A stretch of DNA of 46,191 bases from Clostridium frigidicarnis (GCF_900111985.1 NZ_FOKI01000028.1:1-46191), one strand, 5' to 3'. Counted from the first letter of the stretch, positions 23,576 through 32,652 are shown. The notes: a model not told the origin generated them from the sequence alone. Made by a program: numbers and translations.

Positions 23576-24493
23576 ATGAAAAACTTATTGGAAAGTCTTG
23601 TAGAAAATAATAGAATACACGTAAGTGAAGGTAAAGTTGCATCTTACATACCTGAACTTTCAAAGACAAATCCATCAGATCTAGGAATATGTGTTGTGGG
23701 GTTAGATGGAAAGGAATATGGTGCTGGAGACTTTGAGAAAAAGTTTACAATACAAAGTATTTCTAAAGTAATAAGCTTAATGCTTGCATTGCTTGATAAT
23801 GGTAAAAGAAATGTATTTGAAAAGGTTGGTATGGAACCAACAGGAGATAGTTTTAATTCAATAGTTAACCTTGAGGTTAAAAGTCCAGATAAACCGTTTA
23901 ATCCTATGATAAATGCAGGGGCAATTGCAACAACTGCTTTAATTGGTGGAGATAATCAAGAAGAAAAATCAGAAAGACTTTTAGAATTTACAAGAAAAAT
24001 AACAGGAAATCCTGAGATTAATTACAATGAACAAGTTTATTTATCAGAAAAAGAAACTGGAAATAGAAATAGAGCTTTAGCATATTTCATGAAAAGTAAC
24101 GGGATAATAGATGGAAATGTTGAAGAGATTTTAGATCTTTATTTTAGACAATGCTCTATAGAAGGTAATTGTAGAGATATAGCTAGGATAGGAGCTATGC
24201 TTTCTAATGATGGAGTAATACCTTGGAGTGGAGAAAGGGTAGTTTCCAGAGAAGTAAGTAGAATAGTAAAAACTATAATGGTAACTTGTGGAATGTATGA
24301 TGCATCAGGAAACTTTGCTGTTCATATAGGAATACCAGCTAAATCAGGAGTTGGTGGTGGAATAATGGCATCTGTACCAAGAAGAATGGGCATAGGTGTT
24401 TATGGACCATCATTAGATGAAAAAGGTAATTCTATAGGTGGAGCTCATGTGCTTAAAGGTTTATCAGATGAGTTAGATTTAAGTATATTCTAA
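23576..24493 (+). CDS. glsA: Glutaminase (beta-lactamase-like serine type)
   Basis: This 305-residue cytoplasmic enzyme hydrolyses glutamine to glutamate and ammonia. The catalytic SxxK is in FTIQSISKVISL. Further family motifs are NPMINAGAIA and, near the C-terminus, AKSGVGGGIMA. The ATG at 23576 follows AGGTGG by 8 bases; the GTG at 23564 overlaps that site and is rejected. It stands as a single transcription unit with a strong terminator. Confidence 0.93.
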   Translation: MKNLLESLVENNRIHVSEGKVASYIPELSKTNPSDLGICVVGLDGKEYGAGDFEKKFTIQSISKVISLMLALLDNGKRNVFEKVGMEPTGDSFNSIVNLEVKSPDKPFNPMINAGAIATTALIGGDNQEEKSERLLEFTRKITGNPEINYNEQVYLSEKETGNRNRALAYFMKSNGIIDGNVEEILDLYFRQCSIEGNCRDIARIGAMLSNDGVIPWSGERVVSREVSRIVKTIMVTCGMYDASGNFAVHIGIPAKSGVGGGIMASVPRRMGIGVYGPSLDEKGNSIGGAHVLKGLSDELDLSIF

Positions 24494-24511
24494 AGCATAA
24501 TAATATAAAAT

Positions 24512-24552
24512 AAAAGCTTGTTATGAAAACTTTTTCATGACAAGCTTTTTTT
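24512..24552 (+). terminator. glsA terminator
   Basis: AAAAGCTTGTTATGAAAA (24512-24529) pairs with TTTTCATGACAAGCTTTT, with one G-T pair, followed by a T run to 24552. Confidence 0.88.
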
Positions 24553-24814
24553 ATTTTGTAACCATAATTTGTTTTAATTTTAAACTAATTATTGTATTAT
24601 AAATATATGTGGCTAAAGGTGGAATATCAGCTTTAGATGGCAAGAGTATAATAATTATTAGATTTAATTTAAATTTTATGAAAAATAGTTTTATATATAA
24701 GTATAAAATAATAATTTTATAGAATAAAATTCTTGTAGGAAGCCAAGAATTTAGAAGAGGATATAAAGCAAATGAAGAATTATAATATTTTATTTAGAGC
24801 TTATGGAGGAGTTT
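24553..24814. other. Upstream region of polA
   Basis: This AT-rich region has no gene that I can support. A GTG at 24609 begins a short frame of coding-like residues (KGGISALDGKS) that soon turns to low complexity, so it is judged chance. An ATG at 24772 with AGAGGAT upstream opens a 22-codon frame overlapping the polA start; it could be a coupling leader, but the evidence is weak. Confidence 0.3.
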
Positions 24815-27412
24815 ATGGAAAAATTAGTGATTTTAGATAGTAATAGTCTTATGAATAGAGCTTTTTATGCATTACCACTACTTACAAATAGTGATGGAGA
24901 GTATACAAATGCAGTATTTGGGTTTGCAAGTATGTTGTTTAAAATAAAGGAAGATATAAAACCTGATTTTATTGTAGCAACATTTGACAAAAGGGCACCT
25001 ACATTTAGACATTTAGAGTATGGAGATTACAAAGCAGGAAGGAAAAAAATGCCTGAAGAACTTGCACAGCAGTTTCCTTTAGTAAAAGAGATGCTGAATT
25101 TATTTGATATAAATATATTTGAAATAGACGGGTTTGAGGCTGATGATTTAATTGGTACTTTGGCAAAGCATGCTGAAAAAAATGGAATGGAAGTTTATAT
25201 AGTAACGGGAGACAGAGATGCTCTTCAGCTAGCGTCAGATAATATAAATGTAGTTATAACTAAAAAAGGAATAACTGAAAAAGAAATATATAATAAAAAT
25301 AGAATAATAGAAGAAATGGGAGTAACACCAACAGAGTTTATAGATGTTAAGGGACTTATGGGAGATAAATCAGACAACATACCAGGAGTTCCAGGTATAG
25401 GAGAAAAAACCGCATATAAGCTTATACAAACTTATAAAAGTGTGGAAAATGTTCTAAATAATATTGATGAAATAAAGGGTAAAAAATTAAAAGAAAATCT
25501 TATGGAATACAGAGAGCAGGCTGTATTTTCAAAAAAATTAGCAACAATTATGATTAATGTACCTGTGGAGATAGATTTAGATGAAATAAAATCTAATAAA
25601 AAACTTAATATAGAAGGTTTAAGACAAATGTTCTATAAATTGCAATTCAAATCTCTTATGGATAAGTTGCCAAAAGATTCAACTGAAGAGAAGGTAGACC
25701 ATATAGAATTTTCTTTAATAGGAAAAAAAGAAGAATTTTTACAACTTAAAGAGAAATGTTTAAAAGAAAAAATATATATTAAGTTTATTACAGATAATGA
25801 TGCAAAATACTCAAGTTTAAGTTTGCAATATGCAAGTATAAGAGTTAAAGATGAAATATATATTGTTAATATGGACAAAATAGAAAAAGATAACCTTAGC
25901 ATATTAAAGGAAATTTTAGAAAATAAAGATGTTGAAAAAGTACTTTTTGATGTAAAAACACCTTACACAGCATTAAGAAAAATAGGGATATATCTTGATA
26001 ATGTAATATTTGATGTGAAAATAGCTGCATATCTTATAGAGTCATCTAAATCAGAATATGATGTAAAGACATTAGTTAATGAATATATATATAAAGAGTG
26101 TAGTGGAGAAGGATTAGACCTTTTATGTAAGGAAACTTTCTATTTAAAAAATTTATATGAAAACTTTGAAGAAAAACTCAAAGAAAACAACATGGAAGAT
26201 TTATTTTACAATATAGAAATGCCTCTTACAAAGGTATTATCCTATATGGAGGGTTATGGATTTAAAGTTGATAAAGATAAGTTGAACGAACTTGGGGAAA
26301 AATTCACTTATGAAATTAAGAATATACAAGAAGAGATTTTTAATTTATCAGAAGAGGAGTTTAATATAAATTCTCCAAAACAACTAGGTAAGATTTTATT
26401 TGAAAAATTAGATTTACCTGTTATAAAGAAAACAAAAACAGGTTATTCAACTAATGCAGAGGTTTTAGAACAACTTTCAGATAAACATCCAATAATAGAT
26501 AAAATAACCTATTATAGACAACTTACTAAATTATATTCTACTTACGTTGAAGGACTAAAAAATGTTATTCAAGAAGATGGAAATATACATTCATCCTTTA
26601 ATCAAACTGTTACAACAACAGGGAGACTTTCAAGTACAGAACCTAATCTTCAAAATATACCTATAAAATATGAAATGGGAAGAGAAATAAGGAAGGTATT
26701 TATTCCAGATAATAGTGAGTCATTAATACTTTCAGCAGACTATTCTCAAATAGAGCTTAGGGTATTAGCAGATATAGCAGATGATGAAAATTTAATAAAT
26801 GCTTTTAAGGAGCACAGTGACATACACACAAAAACTGCATCAGAGGTATTTGGAGTACCAATAGATGAAGTTACATCTTTACTTAGAGGCAGAGCAAAGG
26901 CTGTTAATTTTGGTATTGTATATGGAATAAGTGATTTTTCATTAGCAAAAGATTTAGGAATAGCTAAAAAAGAAGCTAAACAATATATGGATATATATTT
27001 TGAAAGATATCCAAAAGTTAAAGATTATTTAAAAAACATTGTAGAAGAAGGAAAAGAAAAAGGGTATGTAACAACTATTGTTAATAGAAGGAGATATATA
27101 CCTGAGATAAATGCAAGTAATAAGATTGTAAAGTCCTTAGGTGAAAGATTGGCTATGAACACTCCCATACAAGGAAGTGCTGCAGATATAATCAAACTTG
27201 CAATGATAAAGGTGTTTAATGAACTTCAAACAAGAAAATTAAAGAGTAAGCTTATACTTCAAGTTCATGATGAACTTATTATTAATGTGTATAAAGATGA
27301 ATTAAAAGAAGTTGAGGAAATAGTTAAAACACAAATGGAAAATGTTATGAATTTAGATGTTCCATTAGAAATAGATATGAATATAGGGAATAATTGGTAT
27401 GAAGCTAAATAG
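24815..27412 (+). CDS. polA: DNA polymerase I
   Basis: This 865-residue repair and Okazaki-processing polymerase has an N-terminal 5'-3' nuclease domain (residues 1 to about 290: DSNSLMNRAFYAL, GDRDALQLAS, GLMGDKSDNIPGVPGIG). A middle 3'-5' exonuclease-like domain has lost its 'DxE' motif (FITDNDAKYSSL instead), so proofreading is probably absent. The polymerase domain has motif A DYSQIELRVLA, motif B RGRAKAVNFGIVYG and motif C QVHDELI. The ATG at 24815 is chosen because GGAGG overlaps the ATG at 24803. coaE follows after 17 bases. Confidence 0.96.
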   Translation: MEKLVILDSNSLMNRAFYALPLLTNSDGEYTNAVFGFASMLFKIKEDIKPDFIVATFDKRAPTFRHLEYGDYKAGRKKMPEELAQQFPLVKEMLNLFDINIFEIDGFEADDLIGTLAKHAEKNGMEVYIVTGDRDALQLASDNINVVITKKGITEKEIYNKNRIIEEMGVTPTEFIDVKGLMGDKSDNIPGVPGIGEKTAYKLIQTYKSVENVLNNIDEIKGKKLKENLMEYREQAVFSKKLATIMINVPVEIDLDEIKSNKKLNIEGLRQMFYKLQFKSLMDKLPKDSTEEKVDHIEFSLIGKKEEFLQLKEKCLKEKIYIKFITDNDAKYSSLSLQYASIRVKDEIYIVNMDKIEKDNLSILKEILENKDVEKVLFDVKTPYTALRKIGIYLDNVIFDVKIAAYLIESSKSEYDVKTLVNEYIYKECSGEGLDLLCKETFYLKNLYENFEEKLKENNMEDLFYNIEMPLTKVLSYMEGYGFKVDKDKLNELGEKFTYEIKNIQEEIFNLSEEEFNINSPKQLGKILFEKLDLPVIKKTKTGYSTNAEVLEQLSDKHPIIDKITYYRQLTKLYSTYVEGLKNVIQEDGNIHSSFNQTVTTTGRLSSTEPNLQNIPIKYEMGREIRKVFIPDNSESLILSADYSQIELRVLADIADDENLINAFKEHSDIHTKTASEVFGVPIDEVTSLLRGRAKAVNFGIVYGISDFSLAKDLGIAKKEAKQYMDIYFERYPKVKDYLKNIVEEGKEKGYVTTIVNRRRYIPEINASNKIVKSLGERLAMNTPIQGSAADIIKLAMIKVFNELQTRKLKSKLILQVHDELIINVYKDELKEVEEIVKTQMENVMNLDVPLEIDMNIGNNWYEAK

Positions 27413-27429
27413 GAGGTAAGAAGAAGATA

Positions 27430-28023
27430 ATGTTGAGAGTGGGTTTAACTGGGGGTATAGGTTCAGGAAAAAGCACTGTTTCAGCAATGTTTAGAGAAGT
27501 TGGTTTTAATATTATTGATGCAGATTTGGTTGCGAGAGAAGTGCTGAATATATATCCAGAAATATTAGATACAGTAAAAAAGGAGTTTGGAGAAACTTTT
27601 TTTGAAGATGAAGGTTTCAAAAGAAGAGAGTTTGGTAACTATATTTTTAAATATCCAAGGGAAAGAATAAAATATGAGGGGATTATACTGCCTTATATAA
27701 AAAATGCAATATTTAATAGGTTTGATTACTATGAAAATTCAGGTGAAAAACTTGTAATATTAGATGCACCAACACTTATAGAAAACAATTTACATAAAGA
27801 AATGGACTACAATGTTCTTGTTTATGTAGGTAAAGATACTCAAATATCTAGAGTAATGGAAAGAGATAAATTAACTCATGATCAATCATTACTTAGAATT
27901 AATTCACAGCTTCCTTTGGAAGAGAAGACAGAATGGGTTAATTTTATCATAGACAATAGTGGTGATATTATAAATACTAAAGAACAGGTTTTAGAAATTG
28001 CAAATGTTTTAAAGTTAGTATAA
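27430..28023 (+). CDS. coaE: Dephospho-CoA kinase
   Basis: This 197-residue P-loop kinase carries out the last step of coenzyme A synthesis, phosphorylating the 3'-OH of dephospho-CoA. The Walker A motif is GLTGGIGSGKST at the N-terminus, followed by DADLVAREVL with the substrate-site Asp and VLDAPTLIEN. A long AGGAGG-to-ATG spacing (13 bases) is present, with a secondary AAGAAG closer in. It is co-transcribed with polA and the lytic transglycosylase, an order common in clostridia. Confidence 0.94.
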   Translation: MLRVGLTGGIGSGKSTVSAMFREVGFNIIDADLVAREVLNIYPEILDTVKKEFGETFFEDEGFKRREFGNYIFKYPRERIKYEGIILPYIKNAIFNRFDYYENSGEKLVILDAPTLIENNLHKEMDYNVLVYVGKDTQISRVMERDKLTHDQSLLRINSQLPLEEKTEWVNFIIDNSGDIINTKEQVLEIANVLKLV

Positions 28024-28050
28024 AGAAATAAGCACACAGAGGTATAAGAA

Positions 28051-28611
28051 ATGAAACATATAAAAAACTACATTTTAGCTTTCATATTAGTGCTTGTATC
28101 TTTTTGTATAATGTACAAAGCAGCTAAGTTTATATATCCATTTAAATATGAGGATTATGTTGTAAAGTATTCTAAGGAATACAATATAGACCCATATCTT
28201 GTAACGGCAGTTATAAAAACAGAAAGTGGATTTAAACATAATGTTAAATCTCATAAAAATGCAATTGGTTTAATGCAACTTACAGAAGAAACAGCTCAAT
28301 GGGTGGCAGAAAAAATGAAAATAAAGGATTTTTCTACAGAAATGTTGGAAAATCCGGAAGTGAATATTGCCATGGGCTGTTGGTATTTAGATAATTTGAA
28401 AGAGGAATTTAATGGAGATATTACATTAACTTTAGCTGCTTATAATGGAGGAAGAGGGAATGTTCAAAAATGGTTAAAGGATGACAGATATTCTGAAGAT
28501 GGTAAAACTTTAACGTATATTCCCTTTAAAGAGACAGACAAATATATAAAAAAGGTGGAAGTGAATTATAAAATTTATAAGATGCTTTACAAAAATCTAG
28601 ATAAACAATAA
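28051..28611 (+). CDS. Membrane-anchored lytic transglycosylase (SLT type)
   Basis: This 186-residue protein has an N-terminal membrane segment (residues 6-26, LAFILVLVSFCIMYKAA) and a Slt70-like catalytic domain outside the cell. The catalytic Glu is in AVIKTESGFKHN, with AIGLMQLTEETA and AAYNGGRGNVQKWL as the other family motifs. It cleaves the glycan strands of peptidoglycan, forming 1,6-anhydro ends. It is the last gene of the polA-coaE transcription unit and is followed by a terminator. Confidence 0.93.
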   Translation: MKHIKNYILAFILVLVSFCIMYKAAKFIYPFKYEDYVVKYSKEYNIDPYLVTAVIKTESGFKHNVKSHKNAIGLMQLTEETAQWVAEKMKIKDFSTEMLENPEVNIAMGCWYLDNLKEEFNGDITLTLAAYNGGRGNVQKWLKDDRYSEDGKTLTYIPFKETDKYIKKVEVNYKIYKMLYKNLDKQ

Positions 28612-28620
28612 AATGTAAAT

Positions 28621-28660
28621 AACAAAATAGCTGTGATTAACATAGCTATTTTGTTATTAT
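28621..28660 (+). terminator. Terminator of the polA-coaE-slt unit
   Basis: AACAAAATAGCTGTG (28621-28635) pairs with CATAGCTATTTTGTT (28641-28655), followed by AT-rich sequence. Confidence 0.78.
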
Positions 28661-28773
28661 ATTAAAATACTATTAGTTTTTTAAGTTAAACATATAAGAT
28701 GCTATATAGGAAATAATATGTATATAAAAACAGAAATGTATAAAACTCAAGAAGTAAATAAAAAATCATAGTC

Positions 28774-28801
28774 TTGACATTATAATAACTCTTGATATAA
28801 T
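28774..28801 (+). promoter_or_regulatory. Sigma-A promoter of the tRNA-Leu gene
   Basis: TTGACA (28774-28779) and TATAAT (28796-28801), both consensus, are 16 bases apart. The transcript would start about 75 bases before the tRNA. Confidence 0.7.
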
Positions 28802-28883
28802 AAAAATATCTTAATTATTTGTAGGATATAGAATGAATCTTCATTAAGGTGGTAGTCATCAGATAAATACAAATATTTTATAT

Positions 28884-28969
28884 GCAGATGTGGCGGAATG
28901 GCAGACGCACCATCTTGAGGGGGTGGCGAGAGTAATCTCGTACGGGTTCAAGTCCCGTCATCTGCACCA
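28884..28969 (+). tRNA. tRNA-Leu (anticodon GAG)
   Basis: A complete 86-base class II tRNA with encoded CCA. The acceptor stem is GCAGATG / CATCTGC and the T-arm is ACGGG-TTCAAGT-CCCGT. The long variable arm is CGAGA-GTAA-TCTCG. The anticodon stem CCATC / GGTGG closes the loop TTGAGGG, giving anticodon GAG (reads CUU and CUC). It stands alone, with its own promoter and terminator. Confidence 0.97.
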
Positions 28970-29004
28970 AAAAGACACACTATGAAAATAGTGTGTCTTT
29001 TTGG
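28969..29004 (+). terminator. tRNA-Leu terminator
   Basis: AAAAAGACACACTAT pairs perfectly with ATAGTGTGTCTTTTT around GAAA (28984-28987). The stem begins at the tRNA 3' end. Confidence 0.9.
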
Positions 29005-29168
29005 TGTGTAAGCTAGTTGTAAGTTAATGATAGTTTTATTCACAATGTCCAGAAAAACAAACCTTGATTTGTAACTTAAACAGGTTATTCTTAAGTAGAA
29101 AACTATACTACAATGAAATTTATGGATAACTTTGCGAAAATGATTTTTTATGCTTTACAATACTCTGT

Positions 29169-30344
29169 TTAGTCGGTTAGTTCAACAAATTCATCTTTAA
29201 TAGTTCCTTTTAAGCTAGGAGATAAATCATTTAAAGTTTTTAATATAGAATCTTTTTTACTTCCGTCCACTGGTGTTGGAGCATAGTCATTTTTATAGTC
29301 TATAGATGAAATAGATGCTGGTATAACCTTGAAAGTATACCCATCCAAATTATCGTCAGTAAATTTAAAATTTAATTGAAGAATAAATGTTCTTTTGTCA
29401 CTTGGATTAGAGTTTCCTCCAAAACTAAAATTTGCCAATGAGTATGTAATAAGTTTTCCTTTGTAATTTTCAAGGCTTTGCATAACATGAGGATGAGATC
29501 CAAGAATTAAATCTGCACCATTATCTATTGTATATCGTGCAAGATTTACTTGATATTCTGATGGAGTAGTTTGTTTTTCAATTCCCCAATGGAAATAAGG
29601 AATTATAATTTTAGCTCCTTCAGCTTTTAAATCATCTATATCTTGTTTAATAGAAGATCTTAGTTTTTCAGTATCTTCCCAAGCTTGGTATGCTAGAAAT
29701 CCAAATTTAATACCTTTCAAATCTTTAGTGAATTTATATCCTTCTCCACAAAAATCAACATTTGATTCTTTAAGTACGTTTATAGTATCATTAAATCCTT
29801 TATCACCATAATCATATATGTGATTATTAGCAACTGTAACACCATCTATATTAGAAGTGGTTAGTATATTTACAAAATCTTTGGGCCCTTTAAAATGAAA
29901 AACTGTACCATCACCTTTATTTGCCTTTTCCTTGGTATCTGTAAAAGTAGTTTCAAGATTAACAATAGTGTAATCATCATTTTTAAATAAATGGTTTACA
30001 TTTTTAAAAAAATAAGAATAATCATTACCTTGATTTTGAAACATGGTTGGAAGACTTGTAGCAGTACTGAAATTAGTATCAGTTCCAAGGGTACAGTCCC
30101 CAGCTGCTGTCAAAAGAATATCTTTTTTTTCGTTTTTCTTTAAAGGTTCTTGGGTAGCTGGCTCTTCAATTTCGTTTTTTTCTAAGGAAACTGAATTTTT
30201 ATCTTCTTTTTTAGATTTTAAGTAAGAAACCCCTTTAACTGTTGAATAACCTAATAATATAAAAATTATAACAAGAAATATACTTACACCAATCCGTCTA
30301 ACTTTATATTTACGGTTTTTTTTTCTGCGATTAGCCCTTTTCAA
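29169..30344 (-). CDS. CapA/PgsA-family protein (metallophosphatase fold, membrane-anchored)
   Basis: This 391-residue protein has a basic N-terminus, one membrane segment (about residues 14-38) and an outside CapA-type domain. Metal-site motifs are LTAAGDCTLG, VNLETTFTD, VANNHIYDYG and LGSHPHVMQ. CapA proteins take part in poly-gamma-glutamate production or export, but no capB/capC genes are present, so the role of this stand-alone copy is unknown. The start is a TTG at 30344, placed 9 bases after AGGAGG; the longer frame to an upstream ATG overlaps that site. Confidence 0.88.
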   Translation of the reverse strand: MKRANRRKKNRKYKVRRIGVSIFLVIIFILLGYSTVKGVSYLKSKKEDKNSVSLEKNEIEEPATQEPLKKNEKKDILLTAAGDCTLGTDTNFSTATSLPTMFQNQGNDYSYFFKNVNHLFKNDDYTIVNLETTFTDTKEKANKGDGTVFHFKGPKDFVNILTTSNIDGVTVANNHIYDYGDKGFNDTINVLKESNVDFCGEGYKFTKDLKGIKFGFLAYQAWEDTEKLRSSIKQDIDDLKAEGAKIIIPYFHWGIEKQTTPSEYQVNLARYTIDNGADLILGSHPHVMQSLENYKGKLITYSLANFSFGGNSNPSDKRTFILQLNFKFTDDNLDGYTFKVIPASISSIDYKNDYAPTPVDGSKKDSILKTLNDLSPSLKGTIKDEFVELTD

Positions 30345-30480
30345 TTGTATACACCTCCTAGTAATTAATACTATTACACCCATTGTATTATAAGTACTAT
30401 GTATTTTTCAATAAGATAATAACAATATAAAAAATAAGTACAAAATAAAACTACAGTAAAAAGAATATTTATCTTTATTT

Positions 30481-30549
30481 AGGCACATTCAAAAAAATAA
30501 CAAGTCAGTATGCTAGTATATTTGGCTTGTTATTTTCTTCCATGTGCCT
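30481..30549. repeat. Short copy of the AGGCACATT palindromic repeat
   Basis: 69 bases start AGGCACATTCAAAAAAATAA and end CCATGTGCCT, with ATAACAAG pairing with CTTGTTAT. The block CAGTATGCTAGTATATTT inside is identical to that in the copy at 5717, but the central stem of that copy is missing. It lies between the CapA-family and kinase-like genes, both on the minus strand, and might end or separate their transcripts. Confidence 0.8.
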
Positions 30550-30603
30550 TGCTGTAGTTTTATAAATAAAAATTCAATTAAGTTTAAGTGCTTTTGTTTA
30601 GCT

Positions 30604-31194
30604 TTACTCAATACTACGTAGTAAGTAATTCATATAGGATTTATACCATTTATTATATAATTTACAATCATATTCTTTAAGGCAGTCTAAGAAAAGATCT
30701 AATTGATTACGTTTTTCTAGACCTTTCATAAGATGTTCAGGAGTTAAAACTTGTTTGGTATAGCACTGTTTAGGATCAATAATCATAAGAGTAAAATCAT
30801 CCTGAACATATAAATCCTTGCAACGAGTATCCAATTTTGTAAATCCAAGTTTTTCAAATTCTTTTATTAATTCAATTAGATTTAAACAAAGAATTTTATT
30901 TAAATTATGTTTTCGTAAATATTTATCTAGACGATAACCACCTACATAATCGCGTATCATATAGTTATCCCCACGTTCATATACTTTAGGAAAGTGAGAG
31001 CTTTTTTTATTTACTTTCTTTAATATATAATGCTCATCATCGCATACAGATTTTTTTCCGAAGATTTTCATAACTTTGCCATTAGGTAATAAATATACAA
31101 TCCCATTATTACCATGTCCTAAAACTTCACTTTCCCTTAGTATTTTCTCAAGATTAGGACTCCATTTAAGACAAAAACCTTGTCTCCTTGTCAT
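30604..31194 (-). CDS. Protein-kinase-like protein
   Basis: This 196-residue protein has the small-lobe and catalytic-loop features of eukaryotic-like or RIO-like kinases in a compact form. The Gly-rich loop is VLGHGNNGIVYLL, the ATP-binding Lys is in VMKIFGKK, the hinge-like segment is YMIRDYV, and the catalytic loop is LDTRCKDLYV. The metal-binding Asp is in MIIDPKQC. The C-terminal helices are short. It may phosphorylate a protein or small molecule; the substrate is unknown. Close relatives are widespread in Clostridium without assigned function. Confidence 0.7.
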   Translation of the reverse strand: MTRRQGFCLKWSPNLEKILRESEVLGHGNNGIVYLLPNGKVMKIFGKKSVCDDEHYILKKVNKKSSHFPKVYERGDNYMIRDYVGGYRLDKYLRKHNLNKILCLNLIELIKEFEKLGFTKLDTRCKDLYVQDDFTLMIIDPKQCYTKQVLTPEHLMKGLEKRNQLDLFLDCLKEYDCKLYNKWYKSYMNYLLRSIE

Positions 31195-31323
31195 ACACAG
31201 AACCTCTCTAAATTACTCTTATGATAATATATTCATTTAAAGTGGTATTAGTTACAAATAGTTCCTAGAATAATAATTTATAATATGCTCATAATAAATT
31301 CATAAGGTTTTTAAAATTATATA

Positions 31324-31351
31324 TTGAAAAAATGAAAGAGTGTGATATAAT
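31324..31351 (+). promoter_or_regulatory. Promoter of the noncoding RNA at 31.4 kb
   Basis: TTGAAA (31324-31329) and TATAAT (31346-31351) are 16 bases apart, implying a start near 31358. No coding frame follows before the terminator at 31584. Confidence 0.65.
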
Positions 31352-31357
31352 TAAATC

Positions 31358-31609
31358 ATAAAAAGCAGACAATTTGTTTACTATCTGAGATATACGTCAA
31401 GCTCTTATTTTGAACCTACAGTATTTAAATGGGAGTTCAATATTTAAATGTGGATGTGTACTCTTATAAGTTCCTAGCACTGCTAGGCATAGAGAGATTG
31501 AAATGTTTGTGCGGGCACCCCCCTATCTTCGTGATAGGTGTCAAAATCAGGGCAACGGTATTTTGGAGTTTACAAAGTTAATTAAAGGAGAGTGAAAACT
31601 CTCCTTTTT
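31358..31609 (+). ncRNA. ssrS: Structured noncoding RNA, probably 6S RNA
   Basis: About 250 bases lie between a sigma-A promoter and a strong terminator and encode no protein. Visible helices are TTGAAC/GTTCAA (around 31411-31442), CCTAGC-ACT-GCTAGG near 31473, and CTATC-TTCG-TGATAG near 31531. Weaker pairing joins the 5' part (TTTGTTTAC, ATACGT) to the 3' part (GTTTACAAA, ACGGTAT), giving one long, interrupted rod. That layout, size and stand-alone expression fit 6S RNA, which binds the sigma-A RNA polymerase holoenzyme. It lacks the signatures of RNase P RNA, tmRNA and SRP RNA. The 6S assignment is a reasoned guess. Confidence 0.5.
31584..31609 (+). terminator. Terminator of the noncoding RNA
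   Basis: AAAGGAGAGT (31584-31593), loop GAAA, ACTCTCCTTT (31598-31607), then T to 31609. Confidence 0.88.
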
Positions 31610-31717
31610 GTTATGTGCATTTTTAAAAAAATTCAGTAAATTCATATTGTTGTTATTGGAAATTATATAATATATAATTATTTTATAAATAATAATTTAA
31701 GCACATGGGGTGATTTT

Positions 31718-32551
31718 ATGAAAAATTTGGTTTCAACTGAATGGTTACATAATAATATTGGAAAAGATAATACTATAATTTTTGATTGCAGATTTGATTT
31801 AATGGATGCAGGATATGGATTAAAATCATATAAAGATGGACATATAAAAAATGCTATATTAATAAATTTAGATTATGATTTAGCTGGAGAAAAACAACAA
31901 CATGGAGGAAGACATCCATTACCTGAAATGGAAAAGTTTAGAGATCTTCTTGAAAATTCAGGAGTAAATAATAAGTCTAATATAGTTATATATGATGATG
32001 GAGATTTAGCAGGAGCTTCAAGACTTTGGTGGATGATGAAATATATAGGTATTGATAAAGTGTACATCTTAAGTGGTGGAATTAAACTTTGGAAAAATAG
32101 GGGATATGACGTTACCACAGAGGAAACATGTGTAAAGAGTAAAGGTAAAATAAATTTAAATATTCAAAAATACATGGAAGTCAGTATGGAACATGTAAGA
32201 AACAACTTAAAAAATAGTGAGAGTTTAATTATAGATTCTAGATCAAAGGAAAGATATTTAGGCCTTATAGAACCTGTGGATAGCAAATCGGGACATATAC
32301 CAGGAGCTAAAAGTTTTGATTGGCAAGAAAATTTCAAAGATGGTTTAATACTGGACGTTAAAGAGTTGAAAAAAAGATTTAATGATATAAAAGAATACAA
32401 AGAGATAATAGTTCATTGTGGTTCTGGAATAACAGGATGTGTAAATATATTAGCATTGGATGAAGTAGGAATAGATAGCAAGCTTTATGTTGGTAGTTGG
32501 AGTGATTGGTCTAGCTATGAAGAAAATCCTATGAACACTACAGAAGAATAA
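31718..32551 (+). CDS. Thiosulfate/3-mercaptopyruvate-type sulfurtransferase (tandem rhodanese)
   Basis: This 277-residue protein has two rhodanese domains. The first is structural (STEWLHNNIG, GHIKNAILIN). The second holds the active site IIVHCGSGITGCVN with the persulfide Cys; the CGSG loop favours a mercaptopyruvate-type over a thiosulfate-type donor. There is no signal peptide, so it acts in the cytoplasm. It stands alone, 109 bases after the noncoding RNA terminator, with a GGGGTGA site. It is the second rhodanese in the window. Confidence 0.92.
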   Translation: MKNLVSTEWLHNNIGKDNTIIFDCRFDLMDAGYGLKSYKDGHIKNAILINLDYDLAGEKQQHGGRHPLPEMEKFRDLLENSGVNNKSNIVIYDDGDLAGASRLWWMMKYIGIDKVYILSGGIKLWKNRGYDVTTEETCVKSKGKINLNIQKYMEVSMEHVRNNLKNSESLIIDSRSKERYLGLIEPVDSKSGHIPGAKSFDWQENFKDGLILDVKELKKRFNDIKEYKEIIVHCGSGITGCVNILALDEVGIDSKLYVGSWSDWSSYEENPMNTTEE

Positions 32552-32652
32552 AAATTTAAAGATAATTACTATTGAATGATTTTAATTATTGTGTTATTAT
32601 AATTAAGTAATAGATTATTATAATTACATGTAAATTATAGGAGGGAAATACA

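Noticed and set aside
31358-31609. RNase P RNA, tmRNA or SRP RNA
   Set aside because: None of their signature motifs (GAGGAAAGTCC-like, TTCGACTCCC tail, GGAAGCAGC tip) is present.
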